DNA of 64,000 bases from UBA5069 sp963773745 (GCA_963773745.1 CAVZCL010000010.1:1-64000); one strand, 5' to 3'. Positions 29,407-39,250 are shown, counted from the stretch's first letter. Translations and numbers: made by a program. The notes: generated from the letters alone by a model not told the origin.

Positions 29407-30678
29407 CTAGAGTGTGCGCAGCGGGGCGGGCAGGAAGGTCAGCACAAAAATGAGAATCATGACAAAGCCCAACGCCTTGCGCCTGCCGTCAAGCTCGGTA
29501 ACATCATCGAGCGCGGGCGGATGAAAGGGGCCAATCACAAAGAAGATGAGCACAAGCCAGATGAACCAGCCGGTGTAGCCTACGGGCGCAAGCCACGGCG
29601 CGTATTGCTGCACAAAGCTCAGCCCGGCCACGGCTGATGCCGCCAGCAAGCCCACGGCAATCAGGTTGACCGTGCGCGCCTTCTCGCCAAACATGGCAAA
29701 GACGGTGTGGCCGCCGTCCAGCTGCCCCACCGGCAGCAAATTGAGCGCCGTCACCAGCAGCCCGATCCAGCCCGCCAGCAACACCTGGTTGACTATCACA
29801 TCCTCGCCCGCCGCGCTGGGCAGCCACTTGCCAAAGACAAGGAACTGCGCCCCCAACGTGAAGAGGCTGTTGCCGAAGTAAGTGGCCCCGGCAGTGGACT
29901 GAGCCACCTCAACGTGCGCCGTACTCAGACCAAGAATGAAGAGGGGCACAGCCAGCACAAGGCCGGCCAGCGGCCCAGCCACGCCAATATCAAAGAGCAT
30001 GCGCCGGTCGCGCACCGGCTCGCGCAGCTGGATGAAGGCACCCAGCGTGCCAAAGCCCAGTGGCATGGGGATAAAGAAGGGCAGCGTTACCGCCACCTTG
30101 TGAAATTTGGCGGCGAAGTAGTGGCCAAACTCGTGCGCCGTCAGAATCGAGAGCAGCGCGAGCGCAAAGGGCCAGCCCTGGATGAGCGTGGCAGGGCGCA
30201 CGAGGTCCCATACCGAGGTGGCCGTTAAGGCGGCGTCGCTGTACATGGCGCCCACAAAGAGCGTGCTCAGCACGGTGAGCAGAAAGAGGATGACGTGCGT
30301 GGCGGTGCGCGATGCGGCGCGCCGCCCCACACCCTGCCCAATGCGCACCACTACCTGATCAGGGTTGCCGGCGCTCTCCGGGTCCGGACGCAGGAGCGGC
30401 GTGTAGCCGCGCCGGTTCAGTTCGCGCAGCCAGCGGGGGAAGACCTCCTCACTGGGGCGCAGCAAGCGCCCGCGCAGCACCACCAGCCCGTCGCGATCGG
30501 GCTCAATGGGCATCTCCACAGATTCGACGCGCAGGTCACCTGCAAAGAGCGCCGTGGCCTGCGCCTCAAGCAGCGCCGCCTCACCGCCGTGGTGATCGTC
30601 GCGCTCGGCGTCGTCATAGTCAGGCTCGCTGCGCTGAGGGTCAAAGGGCAGCGGCATCCCCTGGGGTGTTTCACTCAT
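29407..30678 (-). CDS. M50-family site-2-type membrane zinc protease
   Basis: An intact 423-residue integral membrane protein. About 130 polar N-terminal residues precede the membrane part. Zinc ligands and catalytic Glu are in ILTAHEFGHYFAAK (HExxH) and the third ligand in LLPVGQLDGGHTVFAMFGEK (LDGGH). The conserved GAFIQLREPVRDRRMLFDIG lies between them. Several hydrophobic helices follow, the last at the C-terminus (FVMILIFVLTFLPAPL). Members cleave substrates within the membrane, often anti-sigma factors or membrane regulators; the substrate here is unknown. Start MSETPQG at ATG 30678 faces the divergent MBL-fold gene. Confidence 0.9.
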   Translation of the reverse strand: MSETPQGMPLPFDPQRSEPDYDDAERDDHHGGEAALLEAQATALFAGDLRVESVEMPIEPDRDGLVVLRGRLLRPSEEVFPRWLRELNRRGYTPLLRPDPESAGNPDQVVVRIGQGVGRRAASRTATHVILFLLTVLSTLFVGAMYSDAALTATSVWDLVRPATLIQGWPFALALLSILTAHEFGHYFAAKFHKVAVTLPFFIPMPLGFGTLGAFIQLREPVRDRRMLFDIGVAGPLAGLVLAVPLFILGLSTAHVEVAQSTAGATYFGNSLFTLGAQFLVFGKWLPSAAGEDVIVNQVLLAGWIGLLVTALNLLPVGQLDGGHTVFAMFGEKARTVNLIAVGLLAASAVAGLSFVQQYAPWLAPVGYTGWFIWLVLIFFVIGPFHPPALDDVTELDGRRKALGFVMILIFVLTFLPAPLRTL

Positions 30679-30706
30679 AAGGCTTCATTCTAGCGCCCCG
30701 CGGCGT

Positions 30707-30824
30707 GCGAACAAAAAGCAGGGAGTAGGGAATGGGGTGTGGGGTGTGGGGTGTGGTGTGAGGTGTAGGTATACGACACCCCACGACCCTACACCCCATT
30801 CCCTACACCCTGCTTTTTGTTCGC
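30707..30824. repeat. Long imperfect inverted repeat of the GTGTGGG word family
   Basis: The left arm starts GCGAACAAAAAGCAGGGAG and the right arm ends with its near-complement at 30824; the outer ~38 bases pair with two mismatches. The interior repeats GGGGTGT. It lies between divergent genes and ends at the -35 of the MBL-gene promoter. Confidence 0.75.
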
Positions 30825-30846
30825 GCCCGCGCGCCTGCGGTATAGT
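30817..30846 (+). promoter_or_regulatory. Sigma-70-type promoter for MBL-fold gene
   Basis: TTGTTC (30817-30822), an 18-base spacer and TATAGT (30841-30846) lie 71 bases before ATG 30917. The -35 falls in the right arm of the adjacent inverted repeat. Confidence 0.6.
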
Positions 30847-30916
30847 AAGGGCCACAGTTAAAACATTTGTTCCGTCTTCCCCACCTTTTTACAGACTCTG
30901 CCTGGATGGAGCGACT

Positions 30917-31573
30917 ATGGACATTACCTGGTACGGCCTCTCCTGCTTTCGCATTCGCGAAGGCGGTGTCACAGTCGTCTGCGACCCCTATGACAAGAGC
31001 GTGAGCAGCGCCGCGCCCAAGCTGCGCGCCGACATCGTCACCGCCAGCCACATGCGTCCCGGCCACAGCGCCGTCGATCGGGTGGCTGGGGAGCCCAAGG
31101 TGCTCTCGGGGCCGGGCGAATATGAGGTGAAGAATGTCTTCGTCAGCGGGCTGGCCACCTACCATCGCAAGCAGACGGAAACGGCCCTCGAGCGCAACAT
31201 CGCCTTCTTCTTCGAGTTTGGCGACCTCACAGTGGGACACCTGGGCGACATTGGCGAAATCCCGCTGCAGTCAGACATTGAAGATCTCAACGTGGGCGAG
31301 GTGGACATCCTGCTCGTGCCTGTGGGCGGCGGCGACACGCTTGACGCGACCCGCGCCGTAGAGATGATTGGCCTGCTGGAGCCGCGCATTGTGATTCCCA
31401 TGCACTACCAGCACCCCGACCTTGCGCGCTCCCTTGCCGACACGCTGGATCCTGTGGACAAGTTCCTCAAGGAGTTCGGCGTCTCCGTGCCCGAGCCCAT
31501 GGAGATGTTCAAGGTGAGCAAGAGTTCGCTGCCCGACGAGACGCAAGTGGTGCTCCTCAAGCGCGCCCAGTAG
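30917..31573 (+). CDS. Metallo-beta-lactamase-fold protein with altered metal motif
   Basis: The 218-residue protein starts MDITWYGLSCFRIREGGVTV and has the layout of COG2220/UlaG-like hydrolases: VVCDPYDKSV, GPGEYEVKNVFVSGLATYH, VGHLGDIGEIP and IVIPMHYQHPD. The first metal-binding motif, normally HxHxDH, reads SHMRPGHSA, so only the outer two His remain. Either the enzyme binds one metal in another way or it is no longer a hydrolase. The frame opens further upstream in repeat DNA; ATG 30917 is chosen because it starts the conserved fold. The stop codon overlaps a perfect 104-bp palindrome. Confidence 0.85.
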   Translation: MDITWYGLSCFRIREGGVTVVCDPYDKSVSSAAPKLRADIVTASHMRPGHSAVDRVAGEPKVLSGPGEYEVKNVFVSGLATYHRKQTETALERNIAFFFEFGDLTVGHLGDIGEIPLQSDIEDLNVGEVDILLVPVGGGDTLDATRAVEMIGLLEPRIVIPMHYQHPDLARSLADTLDPVDKFLKEFGVSVPEPMEMFKVSKSSLPDETQVVLLKRAQ

Positions 31574-31675
31574 CAAATTTCTGTACGCACAAAAAGCGGG
31601 AACAGCGGAAACAACATGAAGGGCCCTTCATGTTGTTTCCGCTGTTCCCGCTTTTTGTGCGTACAGAAATTTGCT
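31572..31675. terminator. Perfect 104-bp palindrome (52-bp stem, no loop)
   Basis: Bases 31572-31623 are exactly complementary to 31624-31675 with GGGCCC at the centre. It begins in the stop codon of the MBL gene and ends one base before the stop codon region of the convergent transglutaminase gene. The arm contains GGAACAGCGGAAAC. Likely bidirectional terminator. Confidence 0.8.
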
Positions 31676-31676
31676 T

Positions 31677-34130
31677 TTACTCCCCAAGTTCGTACATACC
31701 GCGCCGCTTGCGCAGGAAGGGCAGGTAGCGCTGCAGCCAGGCGCGCACAAAGAGCGGCTGCAGCGTGGCCCAATCCTCAACGCCGGGCTGCCTGCCGCCG
31801 GCTGCGGGCACATCGGGCGCGGGGCCGCCCTCCTGCACTGGAGGCGGCGCACCCTGCGCACGCCCGCTGAAGCGCTGGAAGACGTATGCCGCGCGTGATG
31901 CGCCCGAATCGGCGGCGCGCCCTCGGGCAGCGCACGGCTCCACGCACGCGCCTGCTCGTAGGGGGTCTCGCTGGGCTGCGCCACGACACCAATGCGCGCC
32001 CCCCACCGCTGCAGCCGCTCGAAGAGGATGATCGGCAGGTCCGGCGTAAAGGCCGTTGGGCCGCTGCTCTGCACGCGCCGGATCAGCAGCAGCCCCACAA
32101 TCAGGATGACGGGCGTCAGCAGCGCCCACACCCACCACGCAAAGCCACCGGTGCCTTCGCCATCTGCGCCGGCATCAAACGCACCTGGATCCTGCTGCGG
32201 TTGCTGTTCGTCGGGGCGCTGCGCCAGGTTTGGGTCGGGCGTCGGCTCAACCTCATTCTGCGTGAGGGTGGCGTTGGGGTCCTCGGTGCCGGTGGGGCGG
32301 TTGAGAGGGCTCTCGCCTGCGGTCGGCTCGAACTCCACCCAGCCCAGTCCCGGGAAGAAGACCTCCACCCACGTGTGCGCGTCCCGCTCGCTAATGAAGT
32401 AGAGTCCCGATTCCTCGTCGAAAATCCCCTCGGCATAGCCGCTGGCCGTGCGCGCGGGAATGCCCAGCGTGCGCAGCATCATGGCCATGGAGGTGGCGTA
32501 GTAGTCGCAATAGCCCTCGCGAATGGTGAAGAGGAAGTACTCAATCGGGTCGGCGTCGGCGGGCGGCGCGGCAATTGCGTCGTTGTAGGTGATGGTGCGC
32601 AGGTAGCTCTCAATCGCCTTCGCCTTGTCATAGGGCGTGGTGGCCGTGAGCGTGAGCGACGCCGCCAGCTCCGTCACGCGCGGCGAAAAGCCTTCGGGAA
32701 TCTGCAGATAGCGGTCCAGAATCGCAGCGGGATACTCTGTCGACGCGCCCTCCATGTCCAGTTGCGACACGTCGGTGGCGTTGGAGAGGAGCGTGTAGGT
32801 GTCGCCCACATCAAGCTGGCGGCGGGTGCGCACCATGGTAAATTCCACTGGCGCCACCACCCCTTCGTCAGCGCCCCACAGCGGTGCGTCCAGTGGGTTG
32901 GCCGGCACGTTGCTAATGAGCACATCCACAGGCATGTTGAGCTGGCGCACGTCGGGCACGCCAAAGACCACATTGCCTGAAGGCGCCATAAGCGTAATTG
33001 TCTGCGTAACGGGCGCACGGCTCTCCCAATCGGCAATGGGCGCGGGCTGGGTCGCTGGGAGCAGCAGTTGCGTGTCGTTGGTGTTAAGCCACCCCTTGCC
33101 GTCGTAGGTGTCAAAGACCACGGCGCGCCAGTAGCGCGCTTGCGTGGTGCTGGCGTTGAAGATAAGGCTGTCGCCCACATCACGTTCGCCGCCCAGCGTG
33201 AGCGAGCGGCCAAAGGAGTTGTTCGACGCAAACTCGCGCCGGTTAAGCCCTTGATAGAGGCGGTTGATATCCTGCGAGGTCTGCTCCCAGCGCTCGTTGA
33301 GCGGGGCCAGCAGCTGGCGCACCTGCACATTACGCCCCAGGCCAGGGGCCAGCCAGGCGAGCGCCAGCACAATCACGCTGTAGGTCAGCCCGGTGCGCAC
33401 AAAGTCCCAACCCATGTCGTGGGTTACATGCACGCGCTGGTCGCGCCAGCGCAGTTGCTGCTCGGCAAGGTGGGCGCGCACAAGCAGGAAGAGCGCCAGT
33501 ACAGAGAAGATGCCCAGCAGCGCCCACACCGGTTGCGGCGCGTAGTAGGCATTGAGGACGAGCGCCAGCCCCGCGGGCACCACAGCGCGCCACAGATAGC
33601 CATAGCGCAGAATCGACCACATCCCCAGGAAGGAGAGCCACCAGAGCAGGAAGGCAATCTCGAAGATAAAGACATAGTTGTCGGCGCTGGCCGAACCGCT
33701 CATCGCTGCATCCACCCAGTTGAGCAGGCGCAGGAGCACAAAGTAGGCGCGCGCCTGCAACTCGGGCAGCCCCTTGTCGATGAATGGGGCAATCTCGTTG
33801 CTGGTGGGCAGGCGCGTCATCATGAAGAGGATGATGGCGAGGCCGGTGAAGAGCGCGTGCGAGAGTGCAAAGAAGCTGTCAAAGCGGCTGAAGGACATGA
33901 GAGCGCCCAAAGCAACGGCCGCCAAGGTAATGGGAATGACGATGCCCATCCCCTGTGCAACGTGGCCCGCCGCATCAATGGAGGTGGCCAGCACGAGGAA
34001 GAGCAGCGCGCTCGAGGATGGTCGTGACCGCAAGGCCATCCTGGAAGTAGACGTTATTGAGATAGCGGAAGCGCGGGCGTGGCGCCGCCTTGGGGGCGGC
34101 TGCGGCTGCGCTGAGTGTGGCCTGAGTCAT
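31677..34130 (-). CDS. Transglutaminase-like membrane protein (DUF3488/TgpA-type), two frameshifts
   Basis: About 815 residues. The start MTQATLSAAAAAPKAAPRPR at ATG 34130 joins the main frame near 34025. The first ~260 residues hold several membrane helices (for example IVIPITLAAVALGALM, LLWWLSFLGMWSIL). An extracellular region follows, then a transglutaminase core with REGYCDYYATSMAMMLRTLG (catalytic Cys), GIPARTASGYAEG and SERDAHTWVEVFFPGLGWVEFEPT (catalytic His). A late helix (WWVWALLTPVILIVGLLLI) leads to a C-terminal tail that finishes LRKRRGMYELGE after a shift near 31910. Family members are often encoded with MoxR and DUF58 proteins; neither is visible here. Confidence 0.87.
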
Positions 34131-34134
34131 TGTT

Positions 34135-34234
34135 CGGGTGTCGAATGTGGGGTGTCGGGTGTGGGGTGTGGGGTGGTCGCGTGTGGGATGTCGAAACCCC
34201 ACACCCTATACCCGACACCCCACACCCCACACCC
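34135..34234. repeat. Imperfect inverted repeat of the GTGTGGG word family
   Basis: The left arm from 34135 (CGGGTGTCG...) and the right arm ending at 34234 pair over about 40 bases with several mismatches, both made of GGGGTGT and GGGTGTCG words like those at 30707-30824. It fills the gap between two genes on the minus strand. Confidence 0.7.
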
Positions 34235-34236
34235 GC

Positions 34237-35559
34237 CTAAAGCAGCGACCAGAGCATGCCGGCCGCGAGCAGCAGCAGCAGGAAGCCCGCCGCAGCGAGC
34301 AGCAGCACGCCGGTGGGGTTCAATCCCTGGCTTGCATATTGTAGCGTTTGGGGGGGGTCGGAGACTGTAACCTGCCACGCACGTGCGTCGCTGGGTGCGC
34401 CGCGCGGCCCTTCGAGCAGTGTCAGCGTCTGGCTGTTCTGCACCAGGCTCTGCCAGTTGTTGGCTTCGGCGCGGTAGTTTGCGGCCTGAATCTTGGCGCG
34501 CAGCGCGTTTTCCAGCGACGTGTCCGTGCGGTCGCCGGGTGCGCCGGCCGCCTCAACGGTCGTGGCCTGCTGCTCCAGGTCGTTCGCCAGTTTGTTCCAC
34601 TGTTCGGCCGGGGCGCGCAGGTCGAGAGGGAGCTTGAGCAGCACGCTGCGGCGGAGGAATGTATTGTCGCTGGTGGTTTCGGGTGCAAGCTGTGTGAGCA
34701 AAGTGCGCGCCAGCGCCCAGTCTGCGCGCAGCGGCGTAATGTTGGCAAGCGCCGGCCCTGCACCCGGGGCAACAATGTTGAGCCGCAGTTCCACCGGTCG
34801 ATCGAGGTCCGTGGCCGAGGGCGCAGTCAGCGAGACAGTCGCCACATCCTGAGCGGCCCAGGAGTTCGCCAACTCTGTGGCGGCAGTGGCTGCCTCCAGC
34901 GCGCGCCCGGGCGCCGGCGTGCCCACGAGCACCACCTCGGTGCCGCGCGTGTCCACTGTCACCGTATTCTGCCACGAAGCAAAGAGCGCTTGCGCAGCAG
35001 CGGGCGCCTGCAGGCTCTCGCTGATGATGTCGCTGCCCGAAACGGCGACGGCTTCATCGCGCTGCCCTTCCTCCAGCAACTGCAGCGACTGTTCAAAGAG
35101 AATGCGCCGGCGCTCCTCGGCAATGGCAGCCGGCTCCATCGCGCCGCCCGACTGCTCCAGTTGGTCGAGCGTGCTCAGCGCAGCTTCCCAATCGCGCCGG
35201 TCGGTGGCATCGCGCAGCACAATCGCAAGGCCGTCGCTAAGCCACTGCTGCAGTTCAACGCGCTGGGGATCGTTGGCGGGCAGTGCGCCCAGCGCGGCCA
35301 GCGCAGAATCAACAAGCAGTTGGGCGTGTTCTGTGCTGAAGACTCCGCCGCTGCCCACAATGCGCTGGCGGTAGAGGCGCGCCTGTCCCGTGTAGACTTG
35401 CGCCAGCGCAGCGGGCTGCGCGCCAGCGGCGGCCCCACTGTCCAGCGCCGAACCATAGGCTGCCAGCGCCTGGCCGTAGAAGCGGTCGCGCACGCCGCCG
35501 TCTGTCGATTCCTGCGCGAGGCGGGCGTAGCTATTGCCCAGCGTCACCCATTCGGCCAC
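34237..35559 (-). CDS. TPR-like exported protein with C-terminal membrane anchor
   Basis: A 440-residue frame. The first ~200 residues are Ala/Leu-rich helical repeats (SYARLAQESTDGGVRDRFYG, ARLYRQRIVGSGG, LEQSGGAMEPAAIAEERRR) resembling tetratricopeptide-type solenoids. The middle is beta-rich (RGTEVVLVGTPAPG, DRPVELRLNIVAPG). The last 25 residues form a membrane helix (GVLLLAAAGFLLLLLAAGML). The start ATG 35559 has GGAGGTG at good spacing, but the upstream gene ends 16 bases into this one in another frame, and the two could be one frameshifted gene. Likely surface-exposed partner of the downstream transglutaminase-like protein. No family recognised. Confidence 0.7.
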   Translation of the reverse strand: MAEWVTLGNSYARLAQESTDGGVRDRFYGQALAAYGSALDSGAAAGAQPAALAQVYTGQARLYRQRIVGSGGVFSTEHAQLLVDSALAALGALPANDPQRVELQQWLSDGLAIVLRDATDRRDWEAALSTLDQLEQSGGAMEPAAIAEERRRILFEQSLQLLEEGQRDEAVAVSGSDIISESLQAPAAAQALFASWQNTVTVDTRGTEVVLVGTPAPGRALEAATAATELANSWAAQDVATVSLTAPSATDLDRPVELRLNIVAPGAGPALANITPLRADWALARTLLTQLAPETTSDNTFLRRSVLLKLPLDLRAPAEQWNKLANDLEQQATTVEAAGAPGDRTDTSLENALRAKIQAANYRAEANNWQSLVQNSQTLTLLEGPRGAPSDARAWQVTVSDPPQTLQYASQGLNPTGVLLLAAAGFLLLLLAAGMLWSLL

Positions 35560-36290
35560 ACCTCCCGTGCGCGCAGCCGCGCGCGCTGCGCCACAATCTG
35601 CTGCCAGAGGGCGGGGTTGGCAAACTCAAAAACAAGGGGCTCGGCGGGGATATCCCCATCATAGAGCCACTGAATGGCGGCAGCTTCGGCGGTTTCGCTG
35701 GGGCTGAAACGCCAGCCCTCAGGCGTGGTGCGCAGCCACGAGCCGCCCGGAATTTCCACGGGCACGTTCACTGTAAGACGGAAGCTGGTTGTGCCGGGCC
35801 AGCCCTGGTCCAGCGCGGCGGCGTCAAAGCGCGTTTGCACTGTTGCCTCATTGCCCAGGTCTATCGAATAACGCAGGCGCACGTCTGTGCGCCCGCCCGC
35901 CGGCACGGCGACGAGCGCTTGCGCGCCCGCTTCGCCCGCCTGCAGTTGCAGTGGGGCGCCGTCGGCGGTGGCGCTCAGGTCTCCCGGCAGCGCGCCTGCA
36001 CCGCTCGCCGTGGGCGACCAGAAGCGCAGCGAGGCAAGCGCATCGGTATTACTCTCATTGCGCAGGCGATAGAAAGCTGTGGCGGTGGCCGTGCTATCTG
36101 CCGCCAGGGTAATGTCACTGGTGTGGGTCTGCAGCGTTACGCCTGGCGCGGAAAGGGGCGTAACGATGACGGGTGCGCCGCCGGCTGATTGCGCCATTGC
36201 CGTGCGCGGGAAAAGCGCGCCTGCAAGCAGCAGCACGGCAAACAGGCCAGAGTGTGGCGAGCGCAACAAAGCGGGCCAGGAGAGCGCCAT
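35544..36290 (-). CDS. Secreted beta-rich protein (possibly N-terminal part of next gene)
   Basis: A 248-residue frame with a signal peptide (SGLFAVLLLAGALFPRTAMAQ). The mature part is beta-rich: TLQTHTSDITLAADSTATAT, RNESNTDALASLRFWSP, VPAGGRTDVRLRYSIDLG and LTVNVPVEIPGGSWLRT, suggesting an immunoglobulin-like or DUF-type surface domain. The last residues run past the start of the following gene, and if one base were added near 35560 both frames would join into a ~680-residue signal-peptide protein with a C-terminal anchor. No family recognised. Confidence 0.65.
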   Translation of the reverse strand: MALSWPALLRSPHSGLFAVLLLAGALFPRTAMAQSAGGAPVIVTPLSAPGVTLQTHTSDITLAADSTATATAFYRLRNESNTDALASLRFWSPTASGAGALPGDLSATADGAPLQLQAGEAGAQALVAVPAGGRTDVRLRYSIDLGNEATVQTRFDAAALDQGWPGTTSFRLTVNVPVEIPGGSWLRTTPEGWRFSPSETAEAAAIQWLYDGDIPAEPLVFEFANPALWQQIVAQRARLRAREVWPNG

Positions 36291-36449
36291 GCACGCGGCG
36301 CGTCATGGCTGGGGACTCGGAGCGGTGAGAGGAGTGGGGCGGTTTAGTTGCAAATCTCGACTGCTTTTGGTATCGTTCCATTACAGGCAGAGAGCCGCAG
36401 GATGGTAATGGCGGCGCAACGGGCGATTCTCTTGGGAATTCATTTCGCT

Positions 36450-36752
36450 ATGGTTAAGCTGCTCATGCAGTGGGACATTCGAGCAGGGCGCGAACAGGAT
36501 TTCTCGGAGTTCGTGGTGCGGGAGTTCGCCCCGCGGCTCATGCAGCTTGGCATTGAGCCAAGTGAAGTTCTGTATACCATGTACGGGGAAGGGCCGCAAA
36601 TGCTCACGCTGGGCGCAGTCGACAGCGCCGAGAAGCTGGCGGACATTCTGCAGAGCAGCGGCTGGGAGAAGCTGCACAACAAACTGCTTGCCTACGTTAC
36701 CAATTACAGCCAGAAGGTTGTGCGCGACAACGGCCGCAATTTTCAGCTGTAG
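36450..36752 (+). CDS. Hypothetical protein, EthD/NIPSNAP-like size and pattern
   Basis: A 100-residue protein MVKLLMQWDIRAGREQDFSE with VVREFAPRLMQLGIEP, LYTMYGEGPQMLTLGAV and LQSSGWEKLHNKLLAYV. The alternation of strands and helices fits a dimeric alpha/beta barrel like EthD or NIPSNAP proteins, but I cannot name a family. The frame stays open upstream to 36348; ATG 36450 is preferred because protein-like composition begins there, though its ribosome site is weak. A clear hairpin terminator with a T-run follows at 36797-36840. Confidence 0.65.
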   Translation: MVKLLMQWDIRAGREQDFSEFVVREFAPRLMQLGIEPSEVLYTMYGEGPQMLTLGAVDSAEKLADILQSSGWEKLHNKLLAYVTNYSQKVVRDNGRNFQL

Positions 36753-36796
36753 CGTATACGGAGAATTCCTGTACGCTGAAAAGGCGGAAACAATGG

Positions 36797-36840
36797 AAAA
36801 GGCAGGAAACCAGAGCGAACGAACTGGTTTCCTGCCTTTT
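36797..36840 (+). terminator. Rho-independent terminator
   Basis: AAAAGGCAGGAAACCAG (36797-36813) pairs perfectly with CTGGTTTCCTGCCTTTT (36824-36840) across a 10-base loop and is followed by more T. It ends the 36450-36752 transcription unit. Confidence 0.85.
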
Positions 36841-36927
36841 TGATTCTGACTCCGTGGCTTTGCAGAAGTTGCCTGGCCCTCCGCTACGAAGTGCGCGGTT
36901 TTTCGGGCATCACTGAGCGGAGACAAT

Positions 36928-36966
36928 AAAGGAGCAGCGGAGGCATGATGCCTCCGCTGCTCCTTT
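36928..36966. terminator. Perfect 19-bp hairpin, bidirectional
   Basis: AAAGGAGCAGCGGAGGCAT (36928-36946) pairs exactly with 36948-36966 around a single-base loop. Flanking A and T runs give a terminator shape on both strands. It lies between the + gene ending 36752 and the - gene ending 37080. Confidence 0.75.
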
Positions 36967-37079
36967 TGTTGCGGGAGAGTGGGTTGTCTCCCGGGGGATG
37001 TTTCTGCCAGGCAATCCACCTCTTGCTATCGAAGACGTGTCCTCTCAACTTGCTGCCCACCGCGCTGGAATCGGCTGGG

Positions 37080-37302
37080 TCAGCTGCGCGAGATACGCAC
37101 CCGCCACGTCTCCGGCCCTTCCTCAATGCTCTCCCACCCAAAGCTGCCCGGTCGCTCATGCAGAAACTGGTAGTACAGGGGCGTGGGGGCGTGGTCGTTG
37201 ACCAACTCAAACGCCTCACCCACTTCCAGTTCGTCAAACGTTTCAAACACAAGCGGGTGTCGGTCACGCGGGCTGAATCGCACGCAAGTCTACTTCTGTC
37301 AT
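37080..37302 (-). CDS. DUF2249 protein, one frameshift
   Basis: The small protein reads RDRHPLVFETFDELEVGEAF, ELVNDHAPTPLYYQFLHERP and WESIEEGPETWRVRI, the DUF2249 signature, found in proteins tied to nitric-oxide and nitrite metabolism. The in-frame ATG is at about 37283, but a better start with GAGGAG lies at 37302 (MTEVDLRAIQP) in another frame; joining them needs one base near 37262. About 74 residues. It follows the nitrite reductase gene on the same strand, which fits the family's usual company. Confidence 0.8.
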
Positions 37303-37368
37303 GGTCAATCTCCTCGTCGGTCATCTCTTGCCGTCTCGCTGCAAGAAGTTCAAGAAAGTATTGTCGGG

Positions 37369-38918
37369 TTAGTGCCCGGCCCCGTTCGGCGTCTCGTCGC
37401 TGAAGAAGATTTCCGGGTTCTCTTCACCGTCCACATACAGATAGCCCGCAAGGCCGCGCTCCATGCGGCTCAGCGCATGGTCCACCAGAATGTAGCGCCC
37501 GGGCACGTTAACCATAAACTCGACCATGGTTGCGCCACCGGGCGGCACGACCGTCGTCTGCACATCGGTCATCGGGGCCGACGTCAGCGACGCCAGCGTG
37601 TAGACACGGTCCAGAATCTCGCCGATGACGTGGAAGGATGATGTTGCGTTGGGCCCGCCCACGCCAAAGTAAATGCGCACAGTCTCACCCACATTGGCGT
37701 GCAGGGCGAAGGCATCCTGCGTCAATGCGCCGGCCGCACCGTTGAAGACGTAGTACTCGGGCTGCTCGTCGAGCATGGCCTCGTAGCTGAAGTCAAGTTG
37801 GCCGGCGGTGCCATAATCCTGCATCGTGTAGACTTCGCCCTGCATGATGTAATACTCACGGTCCACGGGGGGCAGGCCGCCCTCCGGCTCCACCAGGATC
37901 AGCCCGTACATGCCTGAGGCAATGTGATGGGCCACACTGGGCGTTGCGCAATGGTAGACATAGAGCCCGGGGGTGAGCGCCTTGAAGGTGAAGGAGGCCG
38001 AATCGCCTGGCATTACCTGCGTGAAGACGGCGCCGCCGCCCGGCCCGGTGACGGCGTGCAGGTCAATCGAGTGGGAGAGCTGGCTGTCCTCCGCGTTGTG
38101 CAGCACAAGCGTCACCGTATCGTCCACACGCACGCGCAGCATGGGCCCGGGCACCTGGCCGTCAAAGGTCATGTAGCGGTAGGTCGTGCCGTCAGCCAGC
38201 ACGCCGTTGAGTTCAACCGTGTTCAGGTCCACCTGGTAGCTCTGCGGGCCGCGGTCGCCCACAGTGGGGGGTACGTCAGCCGGGCTGCGCGAGATGAGCA
38301 CGGCCTCGGAATCAACCGGGCCGGCTTCCTTGACTGCAACGCTGCCGGCTGCGCCTGCACCGCCTTGCAGCCTGCGGTGTAGTCGGTGTTGGCAACCTGC
38401 ACCACCTCCCCGTTGTGCCCCCCCGTGACGGTCAGCATTCCCTTCATGCCCACATCGCGATGGCCCGGCACCGAGCAGTAGTACTCGTACATGCCCGGCA
38501 TGGAGGCCACGAACTCCACAGTGGCGGTCTGTTCGGCCGTCACAAGTTCGCCCGTGTGGGCGTTGAACTCGTCAATATTCAGATCATGCAGTGTGGGGTC
38601 ACCGTTGATCACTGTAATGCGCACGGTGTCACCCGCCTTGACGACCAATGCAGGGTTCACCACGCCGTCGATGTCGCCACCCACGCCTACGTAGGACATG
38701 GCAGGCGTGCCGCCAATGTGCGTGCGCAGCGTATACTCAACCACGTTCGCTGCGTCGGCAATGTTCACCGCGGATGCGGCCCCGGCCGTGCGCGCGTCAT
38801 TCTGAGACGCATTGGCGCGTTCGTTGCCGATTACCCCTGCGAGCAGCATGAAGAAGAGCACGATAACGAACCAGAAGATCACCATCGAGAGGGACTTGCG
38901 TCCCGATTCATTTTGCAT
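37369..38918 (-). CDS. nirK: Copper nitrite reductase with N-terminal cupredoxin, one frameshift
   Basis: NirK reduces nitrite to nitric oxide. An N-terminal membrane anchor (MVIFWFVIVLFFMLLAGVIG) is followed by an extra cupredoxin domain with a type 1 copper set (TLHDLNIDEF, YYCSVPGHRDVGMKG). After a base shift near 38290 comes the two-domain NirK core: HSIDLHAVTGPGG and YHCATPSVAHHIASGMYGL (type 1 and type 2 copper ligands), SSFHVIGEILDRVY (type 2 His), and a C-terminal cupredoxin. The fused cupredoxin could be the built-in electron donor. It overlaps the ferredoxin gene by 11 bases and lies with a Crp/Fnr regulator and DUF2249, forming a nitrogen-oxide unit. Confidence 0.92.
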
Positions 38919-39144
38919 TTTGCATATCCTTCGTTTGCAATTCGGTCACAATCAGATAGGGCAGTACAATCGCATCCACCGGGCAAAGCTCCTCGCAGAT
39001 GGCGCAGTAGGTGCATGCCTCGGGCTTGACAAGGGTGGCCTTTTCGTTGCGCCTGCCCAGTGCGTCGGTTGGGCAGGCCGTAATGCAATCGCCGCAGCCT
39101 GTGCACTTCATGGCGTCAATTTGCGGCATCCACAACAGGTCCAT
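38908..39144 (-). CDS. 2x[4Fe-4S] ferredoxin
   Basis: A 78-residue protein with two four-Cys clusters: CTGCGDCITACPTDALG and CTYCAICEELCPVDAI. Both CxxCxxCxxxCP motifs are complete. Start MDLLWMPQIDAMKC at ATG 39144 follows AAAGGGA. The C-terminal tail (LIVTELQTKDMQNAK) overlaps the NirK start, indicating translational coupling. It may pass electrons to the NirK pathway or to a linked reductase. Confidence 0.92.
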   Translation of the reverse strand: MDLLWMPQIDAMKCTGCGDCITACPTDALGRRNEKATLVKPEACTYCAICEELCPVDAIVLPYLIVTELQTKDMQNAK

Positions 39145-39250
39145 CACACAAATCCCTTTCCGTAACAAAAACTCCATCCTCTGCACAAGAGGATAGAGCT
39201 ATTTCGCGTGCGTGTATTTAAGCTGGCTGAAGTTGCGCACAATTGGGCAA

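Noticed and set aside
36884..37324. Longer minus-strand frame over the DUF2249 gene
   Set aside because: It is a shadow frame; the DUF2249 protein is clearly recognisable in another frame of the same strand.
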